Notes: a model not told the origin generated them from the sequence alone. A DNA stretch of 64,000 nt from Methanobacteriota archaeon (GCA_012518185.1 JAAYTA010000105.1:1-64000), one strand, 5' to 3'. Numbered from the stretch's first letter, positions 43,559-53,887 are shown. A program made the numbers and translations.

Positions 43559-44382
43559 TTATGAGACACCCCCATCCATTTGGATAATCGAATCTCGATA
43601 TATCTGGCTCCCCCAACTGTTATAATCCCCAATATGGCGACTACTGCCATGCCTGCAAACATTTCGGGATACCGCCCAATAGCATTCATATTTTGAATAA
43701 ACAGGCCTACACCTCCTCCCTCTGCACCTATCATCTCAGCAGCAACAATGCACATCCAACCGATTCCCAGTCCAATCGTCACACCCGCCATCAAAAATGG
43801 CACAGTATAGGGAAAAATCACCTTTAGAAATAAATCCGTTTGCTTCGCGCCCAATGTTTTTGCTGCATCAAGTAGATTAGGATCCACACTCTTGACTCCG
43901 AAGATCACATTTGAGAGTATTGGAAAAAGCACTCCTAAGAAGATCACTAAAACCGGACCTAGGAATGCACCGAATACGATGAAAAAAAACGGTGCCCAAG
44001 CTAGTGGAGGAATTGGTCTGAAAATTTCAATAATGGGCTTAGCTGCAGTTTCAGCTATCTTAGACCAACCTAATCCTAGTCCTATGGGTATTGCCACTAT
44101 GGCGGCTAATAAGAATCCAACAAGAAATCGATTCAAACTTGCTTCCAGGTTTTTCCACATAGTCACTCCCGTTATGGGATCTATCTCACTAAACGATCTA
44201 AAGAACGCATCTAGAACCTCAACTGGGTATGGGAGATATGGCGTATTGAGTATAATGACTGATAAATGCCATATAATTACAAAAGCGATCAGTCCTAGTA
44301 TAGAGATAAGTACATCAGTGAAACTAAGTTTGCCAAGGCGTCTGCCTCGTCCAGAAAAGAAATCTTTGACACCTTCAAACAT
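43555..44382 (-). CDS. ABC transporter permease, NitT/TauT family
   Basis: A 275-residue membrane permease with six helices. The EAA-like loop DAAKTLGAKQTDLFLKVIFPYTVPFLMAGV is the contact for the ATPase and is typical of SsuC/TauC. It lies between the ATPase (overlap) and the binding protein, 104 bases upstream. The gap holds a GGCCAAAAGGCC-like hairpin near 44473-44484, possibly tuning expression downstream of the binding protein. Confidence 0.9.
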   Translation of the reverse strand: MFEGVKDFFSGRGRRLGKLSFTDVLISILGLIAFVIIWHLSVIILNTPYLPYPVEVLDAFFRSFSEIDPITGVTMWKNLEASLNRFLVGFLLAAIVAIPIGLGLGWSKIAETAAKPIIEIFRPIPPLAWAPFFFIVFGAFLGPVLVIFLGVLFPILSNVIFGVKSVDPNLLDAAKTLGAKQTDLFLKVIFPYTVPFLMAGVTIGLGIGWMCIVAAEMIGAEGGGVGLFIQNMNAIGRYPEMFAGMAVVAILGIITVGGARYIEIRLSKWMGVSHK

Positions 44383-44486
44383 AATATGGGATAATTACCT
44401 ATGATAATTATAATCTTGGGCTTCACAATGACTTGGCTTCTCTTCACTTAGTCATAATAAAAATAAAAACTGGCCAAAAGGCCAGA

Positions 44487-45590
44487 TTATGCAATATTAT
44501 TCTCTACCATTTCCTCCGCCCTTTCCAGATAGCTCGTATCAATGATCTTATCTACAAAATCCTTTACAGAACTATACCCTCTTTCAGATATTCTGTTCGA
44601 CTTAATCACATCTAGATCAATATATGATTCAGTAAATCCATCCAGGCTAGTTCTAAATGCTTCATCTATTTGATACTTGTATTTTATCTTGCTAAGAGCA
44701 CTGTCGATGACTTTTTCATCATTTATTCCTGAGAATGTTTTGGACATATCTACCAACTTAGTATAGTTCTCAGAATTCTTGTCCTCAACCGTCTCCTCTA
44801 TCCATTCTGTAGCATCTATATGCGCTTTAATGACCTTAGCTACTATGTCTGGATTGGCCTCAGCATAACTTGTTCTAACGGCTACAACGCAGCAAGGATG
44901 ATCTGGCCATACTTCGCCTGACCATTCTAATATCTTCGCAGTGCCATCTGTTATAGCAGCTGAGCCGTAGGGCTCCCAGCCTACAGCGGCATCTACGTCA
45001 CCCTTCTCAAGAGCTGCTTTTTGATTTACTGGAGGAAGCTGCTTCCAATAGACTATATTAGGGCCTGTTTCAGCGCCCTTCTGCACTGTTTTCATACCTG
45101 CATTTTCTATAACTTCCATGAATAATAGGTGCTGAATAGATGCAGGTCCAGGAGTAGCAACGGTCTTGCCCCTGAGATCTTCAACGCTATCAATGCCGTC
45201 TTTCACAACTATCGAAGAACCCTCGCTGTTAGCAACTGCAATAATCTTCACATCAGTGCCTGCATTCAGATGTTTCTGTATCACAGGAGGAGCTCCCAGC
45301 CATGCAATATCAACTGAACCTGCAGCAATAGCATCCATGACTGCACCACCATTTGCATATCCTCCAGGATTTGCACTTACGGCATCAACTTCATATTTTT
45401 CGAGTAAAGATTCATCACCAAATAGAGATTTATCCATCATAACCAGATGAGATATTTGATGCAAATCTCCAGTAAGATATCCTATCTTTACTCGATCATC
45501 ATCATCATGAGTCAGGATAATGATCCCAGCAACGGCAGCAATGATAACTACCGCAGCCACGCCTATAGCCAATGGTTTACTAATGTTCAA
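44487..45590 (-). CDS. ABC transporter substrate-binding protein, NitT/TauT (NMT1-like)
   Basis: A 367-residue protein with an N-terminal membrane segment (LAIGVAAVVIIAAVAGIIIL) followed by DDDD, so it is anchored outside the cell; no lipobox cysteine is seen. The periplasmic-binding fold (IGYLTGDLHQISHLV, GSVDIAWLGAPPVIQKHL, VEDLRGKTVATPGPAS) fits NMT1/SsuA binding proteins. The start is TTG at 45590 with GGTGCTACC upstream. It is the first gene of the transporter operon. Confidence 0.88.
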   Translation of the reverse strand: MNISKPLAIGVAAVVIIAAVAGIIILTHDDDDRVKIGYLTGDLHQISHLVMMDKSLFGDESLLEKYEVDAVSANPGGYANGGAVMDAIAAGSVDIAWLGAPPVIQKHLNAGTDVKIIAVANSEGSSIVVKDGIDSVEDLRGKTVATPGPASIQHLLFMEVIENAGMKTVQKGAETGPNIVYWKQLPPVNQKAALEKGDVDAAVGWEPYGSAAITDGTAKILEWSGEVWPDHPCCVVAVRTSYAEANPDIVAKVIKAHIDATEWIEETVEDKNSENYTKLVDMSKTFSGINDEKVIDSALSKIKYKYQIDEAFRTSLDGFTESYIDLDVIKSNRISERGYSSVKDFVDKIIDTSYLERAEEMVENNIA

Positions 45591-46180
45591 GGTAGCACCA
45601 TCTCAATTAGCTATGGATTCCTATAAATTAGTTTGTCTCTAATAGGTGTAAACTATCCTTATTGTACATTTATCTATCACTCTTAAGACACATGTATTCC
45701 TCACCTCTCAAATAATGATATTAATATAGACAATTCTGCAACCTTTGGAGAATCTCAAAGTTCAATTCATTTAAATGAATATATTATTAGTCAGATGGAA
45801 TTCTATTAATTATGATCCTATTTTGATCAAATTATGATGCTTTAATCAGATTAAATAATGCAAAACAAAAGAATATCCTCTTAAATCATATGCGAATTTA
45901 ATGCAATAAGAGTAATTTATTTTTGTACAATATCATAAAACGTTAATAATTTTAACATGATGTGGGATTCATATGTGGCTCTAAAGGCTCTTCTGGATAC
46001 GCATGTCGCTCCTATAGTATTTTGAGATAGATGAAATAAGTCATCTGCTCGCTGATATATTTCTTTACAACATTGAATTAATCATAAAAATATCCCAGTA
46101 ATTGTGTAATCTATTATTAATTCATTAGAGATGTAAACAAAAGAAGCTAATACATTAACTGAGATTAGCTGCTGATATTA
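45591..46180. other. Long intergenic region, about 590 bp, between divergent genes
   Basis: No coding sequence recognised. It is AT-rich and must hold promoters for the ABC operon and the HTH gene. It contains the perfect palindrome at 45765-45780. A slightly more GC-rich patch (45958-46030) with no clear structure could be a small RNA, but no box motif or strong fold supports it. Confidence 0.4.
45765..45780. promoter_or_regulatory. Perfect 16-base palindrome, candidate operator
   Basis: ATTCATTT followed directly by AAATGAAT forms an exact palindrome about 175 bases upstream of the ABC operon start. It could be the site of the HTH regulator encoded at 46181 or of the convergent XRE-type regulator. 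Symmetry and position are the only evidence. Confidence 0.35.
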
Positions 46181-46636
46181 ATGTTTGAACTTCATGTAGA
46201 GAGCAATACCCCCCTTACTCCGCTGAATAATGTCGATGATGTCGCACTCCAATTCCTCACTCATATTGGGTATCTTCCCAAAGGCTATAGTCCCAAAACT
46301 AATGTGACAGATACTCAAGATAGCGTGCCATATAAATTATTCATGGATTGCTTCATGAAAAATATAAAGAGAGCGTGGCAAGTAGAAGAACTGGCTGCAT
46401 ATCTTGATACTACTAAGCCAACAATCTATCGTCACCTCAATAAGCTTAAATCTATCGATCTTTTAGAGGAAGCAGAAGTAGAGCGAAATGGCGTAATGAA
46501 GCGGGGTTACCGAATACGCTATGGCGATCTTCGAAAAGCTTGGGCCTTTACTGAAGCAAATGTAGAGATGGCTATGAAGAACTACCGGCAGACCGTGGAG
46601 CATCTCCAGGAATTAATAGACAAATCTCCTGAATGA
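46181..46636 (+). CDS. Helix-turn-helix regulator (ArsR-like)
   Basis: A 151-residue protein. The HTH is AWQVEELAAYLDTTKPTIYRHLNKLKSIDLLEEAEVERNGVMKRGYRIRYG, a classic winged helix with a beta wing. The first 60 residues (NTPLTPLNNVDDVALQFLTHIGYLPKG) do not match a known domain. It is divergent from the ABC operon across a long control region, which fits local control; its other neighbour is elp3. Effector unknown. Confidence 0.78.
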   Translation: MFELHVESNTPLTPLNNVDDVALQFLTHIGYLPKGYSPKTNVTDTQDSVPYKLFMDCFMKNIKRAWQVEELAAYLDTTKPTIYRHLNKLKSIDLLEEAEVERNGVMKRGYRIRYGDLRKAWAFTEANVEMAMKNYRQTVEHLQELIDKSPE

Positions 46637-46755
46637 GTCGCCTATCAATCTGTCTACAGATATCATAATGGCATAAAAAACATAGGCAAAAAACTAGGTG
46701 AGCAATAGTTAGCAACGCGGTAGAGAGAACAAAGAACAGTAACTTGAGGGAATAA

Positions 46756-48309
46756 ATGAGCAGTGACGTAGCATTACAGGAATATCATCACGAGCTAGTT
46801 CAGCGACTGCTCGATGGTCGCATCCAGGATAAAGATGCTCTCCAACGTGCTAAAATTGAGCTATGTCGCAGATATCGATTGAGTCGTGTACCTCCCAATT
46901 CAGAGACACTGGCATTATTGGGAGATAAAGAACTAGGAGATGCCGAATTGATTCTGCAGCGTAAACCCGTAAGAACATTATCTGGTGTGGCAGTGGTCGC
47001 TGTTATGACTTCTCCGGCTCCATGCCCTCATGGTAAGTGTACATTCTGTCCTGGAGGTGTTGATAATGGCTCGCCACAATCATACACGGGAAAAGAACCA
47101 GCCGCCCGCCGAGGAGCATCGTATAATTTTGATCCGTATGATCAAGTTGTCGGACGGATCGAGCAACTAGAAACGATTGGACACAATGCCGGCAAGATTG
47201 ATCTAATAATCATGGGCGGAACATTTACTTCTAGGTCTCTAGAGTACCAAGAACATTTTGTGAAGCGATGCTTTGATGCTATGAACGGGAGAGAATCTGC
47301 TACATTAGAGGAAGCACAGTCGCTCAATGAGACAGCACCATATCGATGCATAGGAATGACTGTTGAAACCCGTCCTGACGCATTGACTGAGGAGCAATGC
47401 AAAGCATCGATGGATCTTGGCATGACGAGAGTAGAGATGGGTGTACAGGTACTCAATGATAATATTCTAGAGAATGTGAATCGAGGTCATAATGTCCAAG
47501 ATATAATCGATGCCACTCTAATCGCAAAGCGCGCTGGCCTCAAAGTATGCTATCACATCATGCCTGGACTTCCGAACTCGTCGCCTGAATTAGATATAGA
47601 GAGCTTCCGCCGCATGTTTGATAATCCATCTTTTCGTCCCGATATGCTAAAGATATACCCCACGTTAGTCGTTGGTGGAACCAAGTTATATGATATGTGG
47701 GAATCAGGAGAATATGTTCCCTACAGTACTGATGAAGCAGTAGATGTTATAGCTCACATGAAAACAATCATTCCGCCATATGTACGCATACAGCGCATCC
47801 AGAGAGACATTCCTGTCCCATTGATTGAGGCGGGAGTAAATAAGGGACATTTACGTGAACTGGTCAAAGAACAGATGCGAAAGAATAGCACTGAGTGCGC
47901 ATGCATAAGGTGCCATGAGGTTGGGCTAATGGGCATAACTGATTATAGTATAGAAGATGTAAAAGCAAATGAGATAGCCTATGAAGCATCTAGTGGGAAA
48001 GAGCACTTCATCACGATCTCACTCCCTGATAGAGATGCTATAATTGGATATGTCCGCCTTCGCACTGGTGATGGGTCTCTGGCCAGTATTAGAGAATTAA
48101 AAGTATTCGGCAAGATGGTACCCCTTGATCAGGAAGTAGCTGGATGGCAGCACCGTGGCTTTGGCCGAGAGCTACTGTCCTTGGCAGAGAAGCGTGCCGA
48201 GGAGGAGGGATGTACTTCGATACGTGCCACTAGCGGAGTAGGTGTGCGCCTGTATTATGAGTCCCTTGGCTATCAACGAGACGGTATGTATATGACGAAA
48301 AAACTGTGA
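46756..48309 (+). CDS. elp3: tRNA uridine(34) 5-carboxymethylaminomethyl synthase Elp3
   Basis: A 517-residue Elp3: an N-terminal helical part, a radical-SAM domain with CPHGKCTFC (Cys90, 95, 98, the CX4CX2C form peculiar to Elp3) and a C-terminal GNAT acetyltransferase domain (GWQHRGFGRELLSLAEKRAEEEG). It makes cm5U34 on tRNAs using acetyl-CoA and SAM. IRCHEVGLMGI includes the zinc-site cysteines. TTGAGGGAATAA precedes the ATG. Archaea keep Elp3 without the eukaryotic partner subunits. Confidence 0.95.
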   Translation: MSSDVALQEYHHELVQRLLDGRIQDKDALQRAKIELCRRYRLSRVPPNSETLALLGDKELGDAELILQRKPVRTLSGVAVVAVMTSPAPCPHGKCTFCPGGVDNGSPQSYTGKEPAARRGASYNFDPYDQVVGRIEQLETIGHNAGKIDLIIMGGTFTSRSLEYQEHFVKRCFDAMNGRESATLEEAQSLNETAPYRCIGMTVETRPDALTEEQCKASMDLGMTRVEMGVQVLNDNILENVNRGHNVQDIIDATLIAKRAGLKVCYHIMPGLPNSSPELDIESFRRMFDNPSFRPDMLKIYPTLVVGGTKLYDMWESGEYVPYSTDEAVDVIAHMKTIIPPYVRIQRIQRDIPVPLIEAGVNKGHLRELVKEQMRKNSTECACIRCHEVGLMGITDYSIEDVKANEIAYEASSGKEHFITISLPDRDAIIGYVRLRTGDGSLASIRELKVFGKMVPLDQEVAGWQHRGFGRELLSLAEKRAEEEGCTSIRATSGVGVRLYYESLGYQRDGMYMTKKL

Positions 48310-48350
48310 ACACGCACTTCTAAATATCTGATCGATGACTAGAATGTTGC

Positions 48351-48758
48351 ATGCGATCATGCGATCGGAATAAGATAAAACGTTCAGATGAGGAATGGAA
48401 GCGCATTCTCACTCCAGAGCAGTTCCGCATACTTCGTCAAGATGGTACTGAACCACCTTTCCATAATAAGTACTGGGATAATCACAATAAGGGAATATAT
48501 TTATGTGCTGGATGCCAGAGTGAATTATTCTCTTCAGATACTAAATTTGAGTCGGGAACGGGATGGCCAAGCTTCTATGAGCCAATATGTGAAGGGGCTG
48601 TAGATGTCGTTGAGGATAAGCGCTTTGGAATGACTCGTGATAGTATCTCATGTGCGCGCTGCGGTGGACATCTAGGACATGTTTTCGAAGATGGTCCTCC
48701 ACCCACTGGATTGAGATATTGTATGAACTCTGGAGCCTTGGAGTTCAGAGAAAAGTAA
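48351..48758 (+). CDS. msrB: Peptide methionine (R)-S-oxide reductase
   Basis: A 135-residue MsrB. Zinc cysteines are CAGC (52, 55) and CARC (101, 104); the catalytic Cys124 lies in LRYCMNSGAL and a possible resolving cysteine at 80. TGWPSFYEPI is the substrate-binding block. It repairs R-form methionine sulfoxide with thioredoxin. MsrA is 15 kb away instead of adjacent or fused. Confidence 0.95.
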   Translation: MRSCDRNKIKRSDEEWKRILTPEQFRILRQDGTEPPFHNKYWDNHNKGIYLCAGCQSELFSSDTKFESGTGWPSFYEPICEGAVDVVEDKRFGMTRDSISCARCGGHLGHVFEDGPPPTGLRYCMNSGALEFREK

Positions 48759-48776
48759 TAATGGCTCCATATTTGA

Positions 48777-49022
48777 TTAAGCATCGGAAACTGACATCAC
48801 GACAACGTCACGAACAGCTCTCATTTCACTGAATGGCAACACTAGACGACCTTGTTCATCAGTCCTATATAAACGACTTTCCACTTCCTGAGCAGGTACG
48901 ACTAATACATTCTGTATATCGCCGCTGGCAGTATTTATAAGAAAGTTTTCAATCATTCCGAGTATCTGCCCATCATTAGTCATCACAGTTTTTCCCTTGA
49001 GCTCAGTTATAAATTTCCTCAT
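48777..49022 (-). CDS. PRC-barrel domain protein (second)
   Basis: An 81-residue PRC-barrel: MRKFITELKGKTVMTNDGQILGMIENF, then LVVPAQEVESRLYRTDEQGRLVLPFSEMRAVRDVVVMSV. This is a highly conserved archaeal form, matching the size of the CdpB-type cell-division proteins. CGAGGTTACTGGG lies before the ATG at 49022; TATA sequence at 49080-49093 rules out the upstream in-frame ATG at 49076. Downstream of CDC48 but with its own promoter. Confidence 0.87.
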   Translation of the reverse strand: MRKFITELKGKTVMTNDGQILGMIENFLINTASGDIQNVLVVPAQEVESRLYRTDEQGRLVLPFSEMRAVRDVVVMSVSDA

Positions 49023-49079
49023 CCCAGTAACCTCGTTTAATATGAAATACGACTGAGCAAGAATCAAGTCTTCCATATA

Positions 49080-49093
49080 TAATATATACGAAT
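49080..49093 (-). promoter_or_regulatory. TATA region for the PRC-barrel gene
   Basis: The minus strand reads CGTATATATTATAT, about 60 bases before the ATG at 49022, leaving room for a leader with the ribosome binding site. Confidence 0.45.
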
Positions 49094-49195
49094 TGAATTG
49101 TCATTTGACAACTTGCTAAAACAAACTGACATTTTCTATATCTCTATCAAGTCATACATGCTCATTATTCGCAGTATAAGTAATATGATTATACA

Positions 49196-51394
49196 TCACC
49201 TATATACTCCTGGATCCTCCCATTTTGGGATTGAAGGATCGATGCTCCGACTGAAGTTTTCGTACCAGTTCATAACATCATTTGTACATGATGCACGAAT
49301 GATTTTTAACGCAGCCTCGAAATGATGTTGCTTCACACAATCAGCATTAGAATTCTCGCGCAAAGCAATCATTGCGGCCTCTCTACATAGCGACTCTAAA
49401 TCAGCACCTACGAATCCCTCAGTTCTCATTGCAAGATTATCTAGATCAACATCATCTAACGGCATCTTGGAGGTCTTGATACGTAATATGCTTGCTCTAG
49501 CTCCGGTATCTGGAAGAGGAACAAGAGCTAGGCGGTCAAATCGTCCTGGTCGCAATAATGCAGGATCAATTATATCAGGGCGATTAGTAGCAGCCATAAT
49601 AGTAACTCGATCTAATGGTTCGAAGCCATCCATGGAAGTAAGTAATTGATTAACGACACGTTCGATGGCATGCGAATCAAAGTCGCTGCCTCTGCGAGGT
49701 GCAATAGCATCCAATTCATCTAGGAATATTATGGCAGGTGCAACTTGCTTAGCTTTCTTGAATATTAAGCGGATGGCTTTCTCGGACTCACCTAGCCATT
49801 TACTCAATACTTCAGGCCCTTTGACAGATATGAAATTAACTCCACATTCATTAGCCACTGCCTTAGCTATCAGGGTCTTACCCGTTCCTGGTGGTCCATA
49901 TAATAGTATCCCCCTCCCCGGCTTGATTCCCATACGGTCGAAGTTTTCTGGTTTCTCTAATGGCATTTCGACCATCTCTCGTAGCAGTTGTTTAACATCA
50001 TTAAGACCACCAACATCGGACCACTGGACACGAGGAATTTCAATTGCAACCTCTCGCATTGCTGATGGTTCTACTTCTCGCCTAGCGTCGTTGAAATCGC
50101 TGTGCGTAACGCGCATAGTTTCTAATATTTCAGGCGCCACAGGGCGATCAAGATCCAGGTGGGGGACGTGACGTGCTAGACATTTCATAGCCGCTTCCCT
50201 GGCAAGGGCTGCAAGATCTGCTCCCACAAAGCCGTGAGTAGAGTTGGCCAATTTTTTCAAATCCACATCTGAGCTAAGAGGCATGCCTCGAGTATGGATT
50301 TGCAATATCTCCAATCTTCCTTCCCTGGTCGGAACGCCAATTTCAATCTCACGATCAAATCGGCCTGGACGGCGTAGTGCTGGATCTATGGCATCTTCTC
50401 GATTGGTAGCGCCTATAACTATTACCTGACCACGTCCACCTAAGCCATCCATTAAGGTTAGCATCTGGGCCACCACTCTTCTCTCAGTCTCGCCTGCAAC
50501 ATCTTCACGTTTGGGAGCTATCGAGTCTATTTCATCAATGAAGATGATGGATGGTGCGCCTTTCTCTGCTTCTTCAAATTTTTCTCTTAGTTTCTCTTCA
50601 CTTTGCCCATAATATTTGGACATTATTTCTGGCCCATTAATACTATGAAAATTTGCTCCCGATTCATTAGCCACTGCCTTGGCTATCAGGGTCTTACCCG
50701 TTCCAGGCGGACCGTAAAGCAATACGCCTCGTGGAGGTACAATGCCTAGGCGGTCGAATAATTCGGGGTGCTTAAGTGGCAGCTCGATAATCTCTCGGAC
50801 GCGCTTCAATTCATCTCCCAATCCGCCTACATCGTCGTATGTAACAGATGTTGAAGCCACCTCTTCTGCTTCTACTGGTTCGGTTTTCACTACTAGCTCA
50901 GTATGACTTCCTACGACTACAACTCCAGATGGTATGGTGGAGACAACCATAAATGGCAAGAAGCCACCCATGAGGGCAATGTTTGGGATTATAATAGCGT
51001 CTCCTTTCACTAGTGGGCGATTAGTCAATCCTTTTTTGAATAATTCTTCCACTCCCTGACCGAAGCGAACTCTCTTCCCAGGAGGTATCTTGGGCGCTAC
51101 TATGATCTTACTAGCTGGCTGAGTCTCAGCTTTTGTAACTGCTACTTTCTCTCCAATACTTATTCCTGCGTTGGAGCGTATCATCCCATCAATAGATATT
51201 TGCCTCTTTCCTTCATCTTCCTGAGAAGCACGGAAGACCTTAGCTGCAGTCTTTCGCTTACCAACTATCTCTATAAAATCTCCCATATCGACACTGAGTT
51301 TTCTCCTAGTCTCAGTATCTATTCTGGCTCTGCCCAGCCCAACTTCTGACTGATGCTGTGCACTAGCTACCTTAAGCATTAGCGGCTCGTTCAC
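49196..51394 (-). CDS. CDC48/VAT AAA+ ATPase
   Basis: A 732-residue protein with an N domain (residues 1-185, double-psi barrel plus a four-stranded part) and two AAA modules. Each module has GPPGTGKT (Walker A) and a Walker B ([12 protein letters not shown] and [12 protein letters not shown]), with arginine fingers in RRPGRFDR and LRPGRFDR. It unfolds proteins for the proteasome, like Thermoplasma VAT (745 residues). The start is GTG at 51394; ATG at 51379 is an alternative. It is divergent from the DUF89 gene. Confidence 0.95.
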   Translation of the reverse strand: MNEPLMLKVASAQHQSEVGLGRARIDTETRRKLSVDMGDFIEIVGKRKTAAKVFRASQEDEGKRQISIDGMIRSNAGISIGEKVAVTKAETQPASKIIVAPKIPPGKRVRFGQGVEELFKKGLTNRPLVKGDAIIIPNIALMGGFLPFMVVSTIPSGVVVVGSHTELVVKTEPVEAEEVASTSVTYDDVGGLGDELKRVREIIELPLKHPELFDRLGIVPPRGVLLYGPPGTGKTLIAKAVANESGANFHSINGPEIMSKYYGQSEEKLREKFEEAEKGAPSIIFIDEIDSIAPKREDVAGETERRVVAQMLTLMDGLGGRGQVIVIGATNREDAIDPALRRPGRFDREIEIGVPTREGRLEILQIHTRGMPLSSDVDLKKLANSTHGFVGADLAALAREAAMKCLARHVPHLDLDRPVAPEILETMRVTHSDFNDARREVEPSAMREVAIEIPRVQWSDVGGLNDVKQLLREMVEMPLEKPENFDRMGIKPGRGILLYGPPGTGKTLIAKAVANECGVNFISVKGPEVLSKWLGESEKAIRLIFKKAKQVAPAIIFLDELDAIAPRRGSDFDSHAIERVVNQLLTSMDGFEPLDRVTIMAATNRPDIIDPALLRPGRFDRLALVPLPDTGARASILRIKTSKMPLDDVDLDNLAMRTEGFVGADLESLCREAAMIALRENSNADCVKQHHFEAALKIIRASCTNDVMNWYENFSRSIDPSIPKWEDPGVYR

Positions 51395-51455
51395 AAGAAG
51401 CCCCCAGCGAGGGAATCACAGGTGGGCATATTAACCTTGGGTCGTTAGTCATCAT

Positions 51456-51467
51456 TGTTATATCTAA
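51456..51467 (+). promoter_or_regulatory. TATA box, leaderless promoter for the DUF89 gene
   Basis: TGTTATATCTAA is centred about 26 bases before the ATG at 51487, so transcription should start at that ATG rather than before the TTG at 51478. Confidence 0.45.
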
Positions 51468-51486
51468 CACTGTTCCTTTGAGAACT

Positions 51487-52350
51487 ATGGAATTAACGCC
51501 GGAATGCATTCCTTGCCTACTCGGGAGGGTATTATTCGAATCTGAACTATGTGCACCTGATCGATCTTCGGAAGCTATGCGTACTGGATTAGCAATCCTC
51601 TATGAAAATTACGTTTCTGGAGTAAACTCTGCTGAGGTGGCAACTAAATTACATAGTCATGTTTATGACATATTGGGTTGCGATGATCCCTATATTGAAT
51701 TGAAAGAAAGAAGCGATATCGTGGCCAGATCTTTACTAGATCGTGCAAACGATTTTATCGATCGCTCCACGGATCGCCTGGAAGCTGCAGTATTAGTAGC
51801 TATTGCAGGTAACGTGATGGATTTCGGGATACCGGGACATGACGATCCAGAACAGTTAGTGAATGATTTAGATACAATCCTATTGCAGGGGCTAAATATC
51901 AATGACGTTGATCAGCTGAAAGATAAATTAGGATCGGGCAAGAAGGCTGTATATCTGACTGATAATTGCGGTGAGTCAGTGTTTGATCGCCTGTTAGTGG
52001 AAGAGATTAGAAAAACTGGGACCAGAGTCATTGGCATAGTCAAGGGAGCGCCCGTGCTAACAGATGTTACAATGGATGAAGTCCATCGTGCTGGACTCGA
52101 TGAAGCGTTTGATGAATTACTCGATACTGGTATGTTTGCTGTAGGTATTGATGTAAAAAAAATAAGTAGCAACCTTCGCTCTGTGTTAGATGATGCTGAT
52201 ATAATTATTTCTAAAGGTATGGCAAATTTCGAATCTCTTTCGGATAGTGAAATAGGGCCGATTATGTACTTGTTGAGGGCTAAGTGCCGTCCAGTAGCCA
52301 AGGCTATTGGAGCTAAGAAAGGCGATAATGTAGCCAAATTGTTTGTTTAG
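51487..52350 (+). CDS. DUF89 (ARMT1-like) damage-control phosphatase
   Basis: A 287-residue protein. The archaeal DUF89 opening ECIPCLLGR is present, then YLTDNCGESVFDRLLVEEI with metal ligands, KGAPVLTDVTMDEVHRAGLDE, and ISKGMANFESLSD. DUF89 enzymes are Mn2+/Co2+-dependent phosphatases that clear damaged sugar phosphates such as fructose-1-phosphate. Divergent from CDC48 with a TATA box in between. Confidence 0.88.
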   Translation: MELTPECIPCLLGRVLFESELCAPDRSSEAMRTGLAILYENYVSGVNSAEVATKLHSHVYDILGCDDPYIELKERSDIVARSLLDRANDFIDRSTDRLEAAVLVAIAGNVMDFGIPGHDDPEQLVNDLDTILLQGLNINDVDQLKDKLGSGKKAVYLTDNCGESVFDRLLVEEIRKTGTRVIGIVKGAPVLTDVTMDEVHRAGLDEAFDELLDTGMFAVGIDVKKISSNLRSVLDDADIIISKGMANFESLSDSEIGPIMYLLRAKCRPVAKAIGAKKGDNVAKLFV

Positions 52351-52681
52351 TACTGATATCCTGACGAGTGTCAATTTACACCTAGATTAATGATGCTTAA
52401 TCTCAGATTACTCTGGCCCGGAAGTATTTATAAAATATATTAGGCGCTAGCATCACTGATGAGATATGGTAAAATATTCCATCTATCTGATCTGTTAATG
52501 AATATACCTGCATCTCAGGAGAGCAGTATGAATTCTGTTATATTGTTTATCAAATCAAGCTTGAACGCATTGCTATCATTCAATAGTAAAAAATGCATGT
52601 AGCTACCTCCTACCTCTCTATGTCTCATAAGAATATCGACACTATGCCCGCGTCTACGCCTGATCTGATTGGGGTGCTAAT
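52351..52681. other. Intergenic region, about 330 bp
   Basis: No gene recognised. A TATA-like element (TTTATAAAATAT) near 52428-52440 could start a long leader for the nucleotidyltransferase gene. No strong inverted repeat was found. Confidence 0.4.
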
Positions 52682-53758
52682 ATGAGCAGAGCACACCAAG
52701 CAGTCATACTTGCTGGCGGCAAAGGTACTAGGCTCCGCCCACTGACAAACAATCTGCCCAAACCTCTTTTACCTGTATTGGGACGGCCATGCGTAGAATA
52801 TGTCATCGAGTCGATGGCAGATGCAGGAATAGAGGAAATATTCTTGACCTGTGGATATCGAGCTGATGATATGGTGAAGGCCCTTAGATCAGGCAATCAG
52901 CTAGGAGTAAATATTGTCATGTGTGTAGAGGAGAGTCCAGCAGGAACTGCAGGGGCAGTAAAGCTACTAGAAGATCGTCTTGAAGACACATTCATAGTTG
53001 CATCAGGCGATGTGCTAGCAGATGTAAATATCCATTCTCTAATTAAGTTACATGATGACACCGGTGCCATGGCAACTATGGCGTTGGCAGCAGTGGATAG
53101 GCCCGAAGAGTTTGGCATAGTCGGCCTTGATAACCGGGGTAGAATTGAAAGATTTAAGGAGAAGCCACGCACTGAAGAAATATTTTCTAACTTAGTTAAT
53201 GCCGGCATCTATGTATTGGAGAGAGATGTATTATTAGAAATGCCCGAGGGAGAAATGTATGATTTCTCTAAACAACTATTCCCTAAGTTATTAGATGCGG
53301 GTCAGGCACTCTATGGCTCTCTTCTAGATGGGTTATGGAAAGACATTGGGCGCCCACAAGATCTCTTAGATGCCAACATACAGATGGCGGATCGAAAGGG
53401 AAGCATATTGTCACATGACACTGCTGAAACTTCTGGGAAAATAGTAGCCACATCATTTTCAGCAAAAGATTGCAAAATTGATGGACCTACGTACATTGGT
53501 AAGGATGTCTCACTTGGACATGAGTCGAAACTACATTCAAGTGCTATTGGTGACGCCACTATAGTGGGCGAAGGGAGTGAATTATCCAATTCATTTGTTA
53601 TGAACGACTGTGTCATCGGATCCCAATGTCAAGTGATTGGGAGCTTATTAGGGAATGACGTGATAATAGGAAAGGGCGCAATATTGCATAACTGCATATT
53701 AGGCGATGGAGTACGAGTAGATGCTGGTATAAAGTTACTGGATCAGATATTAGAATAA
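52682..53758 (+). CDS. Sugar-1-phosphate nucleotidyltransferase with hexapeptide-repeat tail
   Basis: A 358-residue fusion. Residues 1-235 form the nucleotidyltransferase, with LAGGKGTRLRPLTNNLPKPLLPV and GYRADDMV; the C terminus (about 255-345) is a left-handed beta helix. The layout is of RmlA/GalU-like archaeal enzymes making dTDP-glucose, GDP-mannose or UDP-sugars, or of GlmU-like bifunctional forms. GGGGTGCTA lies before the ATG. It heads a glycosylation locus that extends to 59.5 kb. Confidence 0.9.
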   Translation: MSRAHQAVILAGGKGTRLRPLTNNLPKPLLPVLGRPCVEYVIESMADAGIEEIFLTCGYRADDMVKALRSGNQLGVNIVMCVEESPAGTAGAVKLLEDRLEDTFIVASGDVLADVNIHSLIKLHDDTGAMATMALAAVDRPEEFGIVGLDNRGRIERFKEKPRTEEIFSNLVNAGIYVLERDVLLEMPEGEMYDFSKQLFPKLLDAGQALYGSLLDGLWKDIGRPQDLLDANIQMADRKGSILSHDTAETSGKIVATSFSAKDCKIDGPTYIGKDVSLGHESKLHSSAIGDATIVGEGSELSNSFVMNDCVIGSQCQVIGSLLGNDVIIGKGAILHNCILGDGVRVDAGIKLLDQILE

Positions 53759-53887
53759 TATCCTGTAGCCTAACGGATGATGTATGAGATGATAATATAC
53801 TATCTATCTGATCCAGCGCTTTCGCTCTCCCTACTAAATAGCTCAAAGTCATGGCGTAGGAATATCTAGACGTGTTTAGTCATACGT

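Noticed and set aside
37890-45660. A shared 12-base word GTGTAAACTATC at about 37891 and 45648
   Set aside because: Matches of that length are expected by chance in 64 kb of AT-rich DNA; no larger repeat around them.
45958-46030. A slightly GC-richer patch as a possible small RNA
   Set aside because: No C/D or H/ACA boxes in proper order and no strong hairpin were found; kept only as a remark in the intergenic entry.
49665-50171. A 168-residue plus-strand frame
   Set aside because: Antisense to CDC48; its serine/arginine-rich composition mirrors the AAA motif codons.
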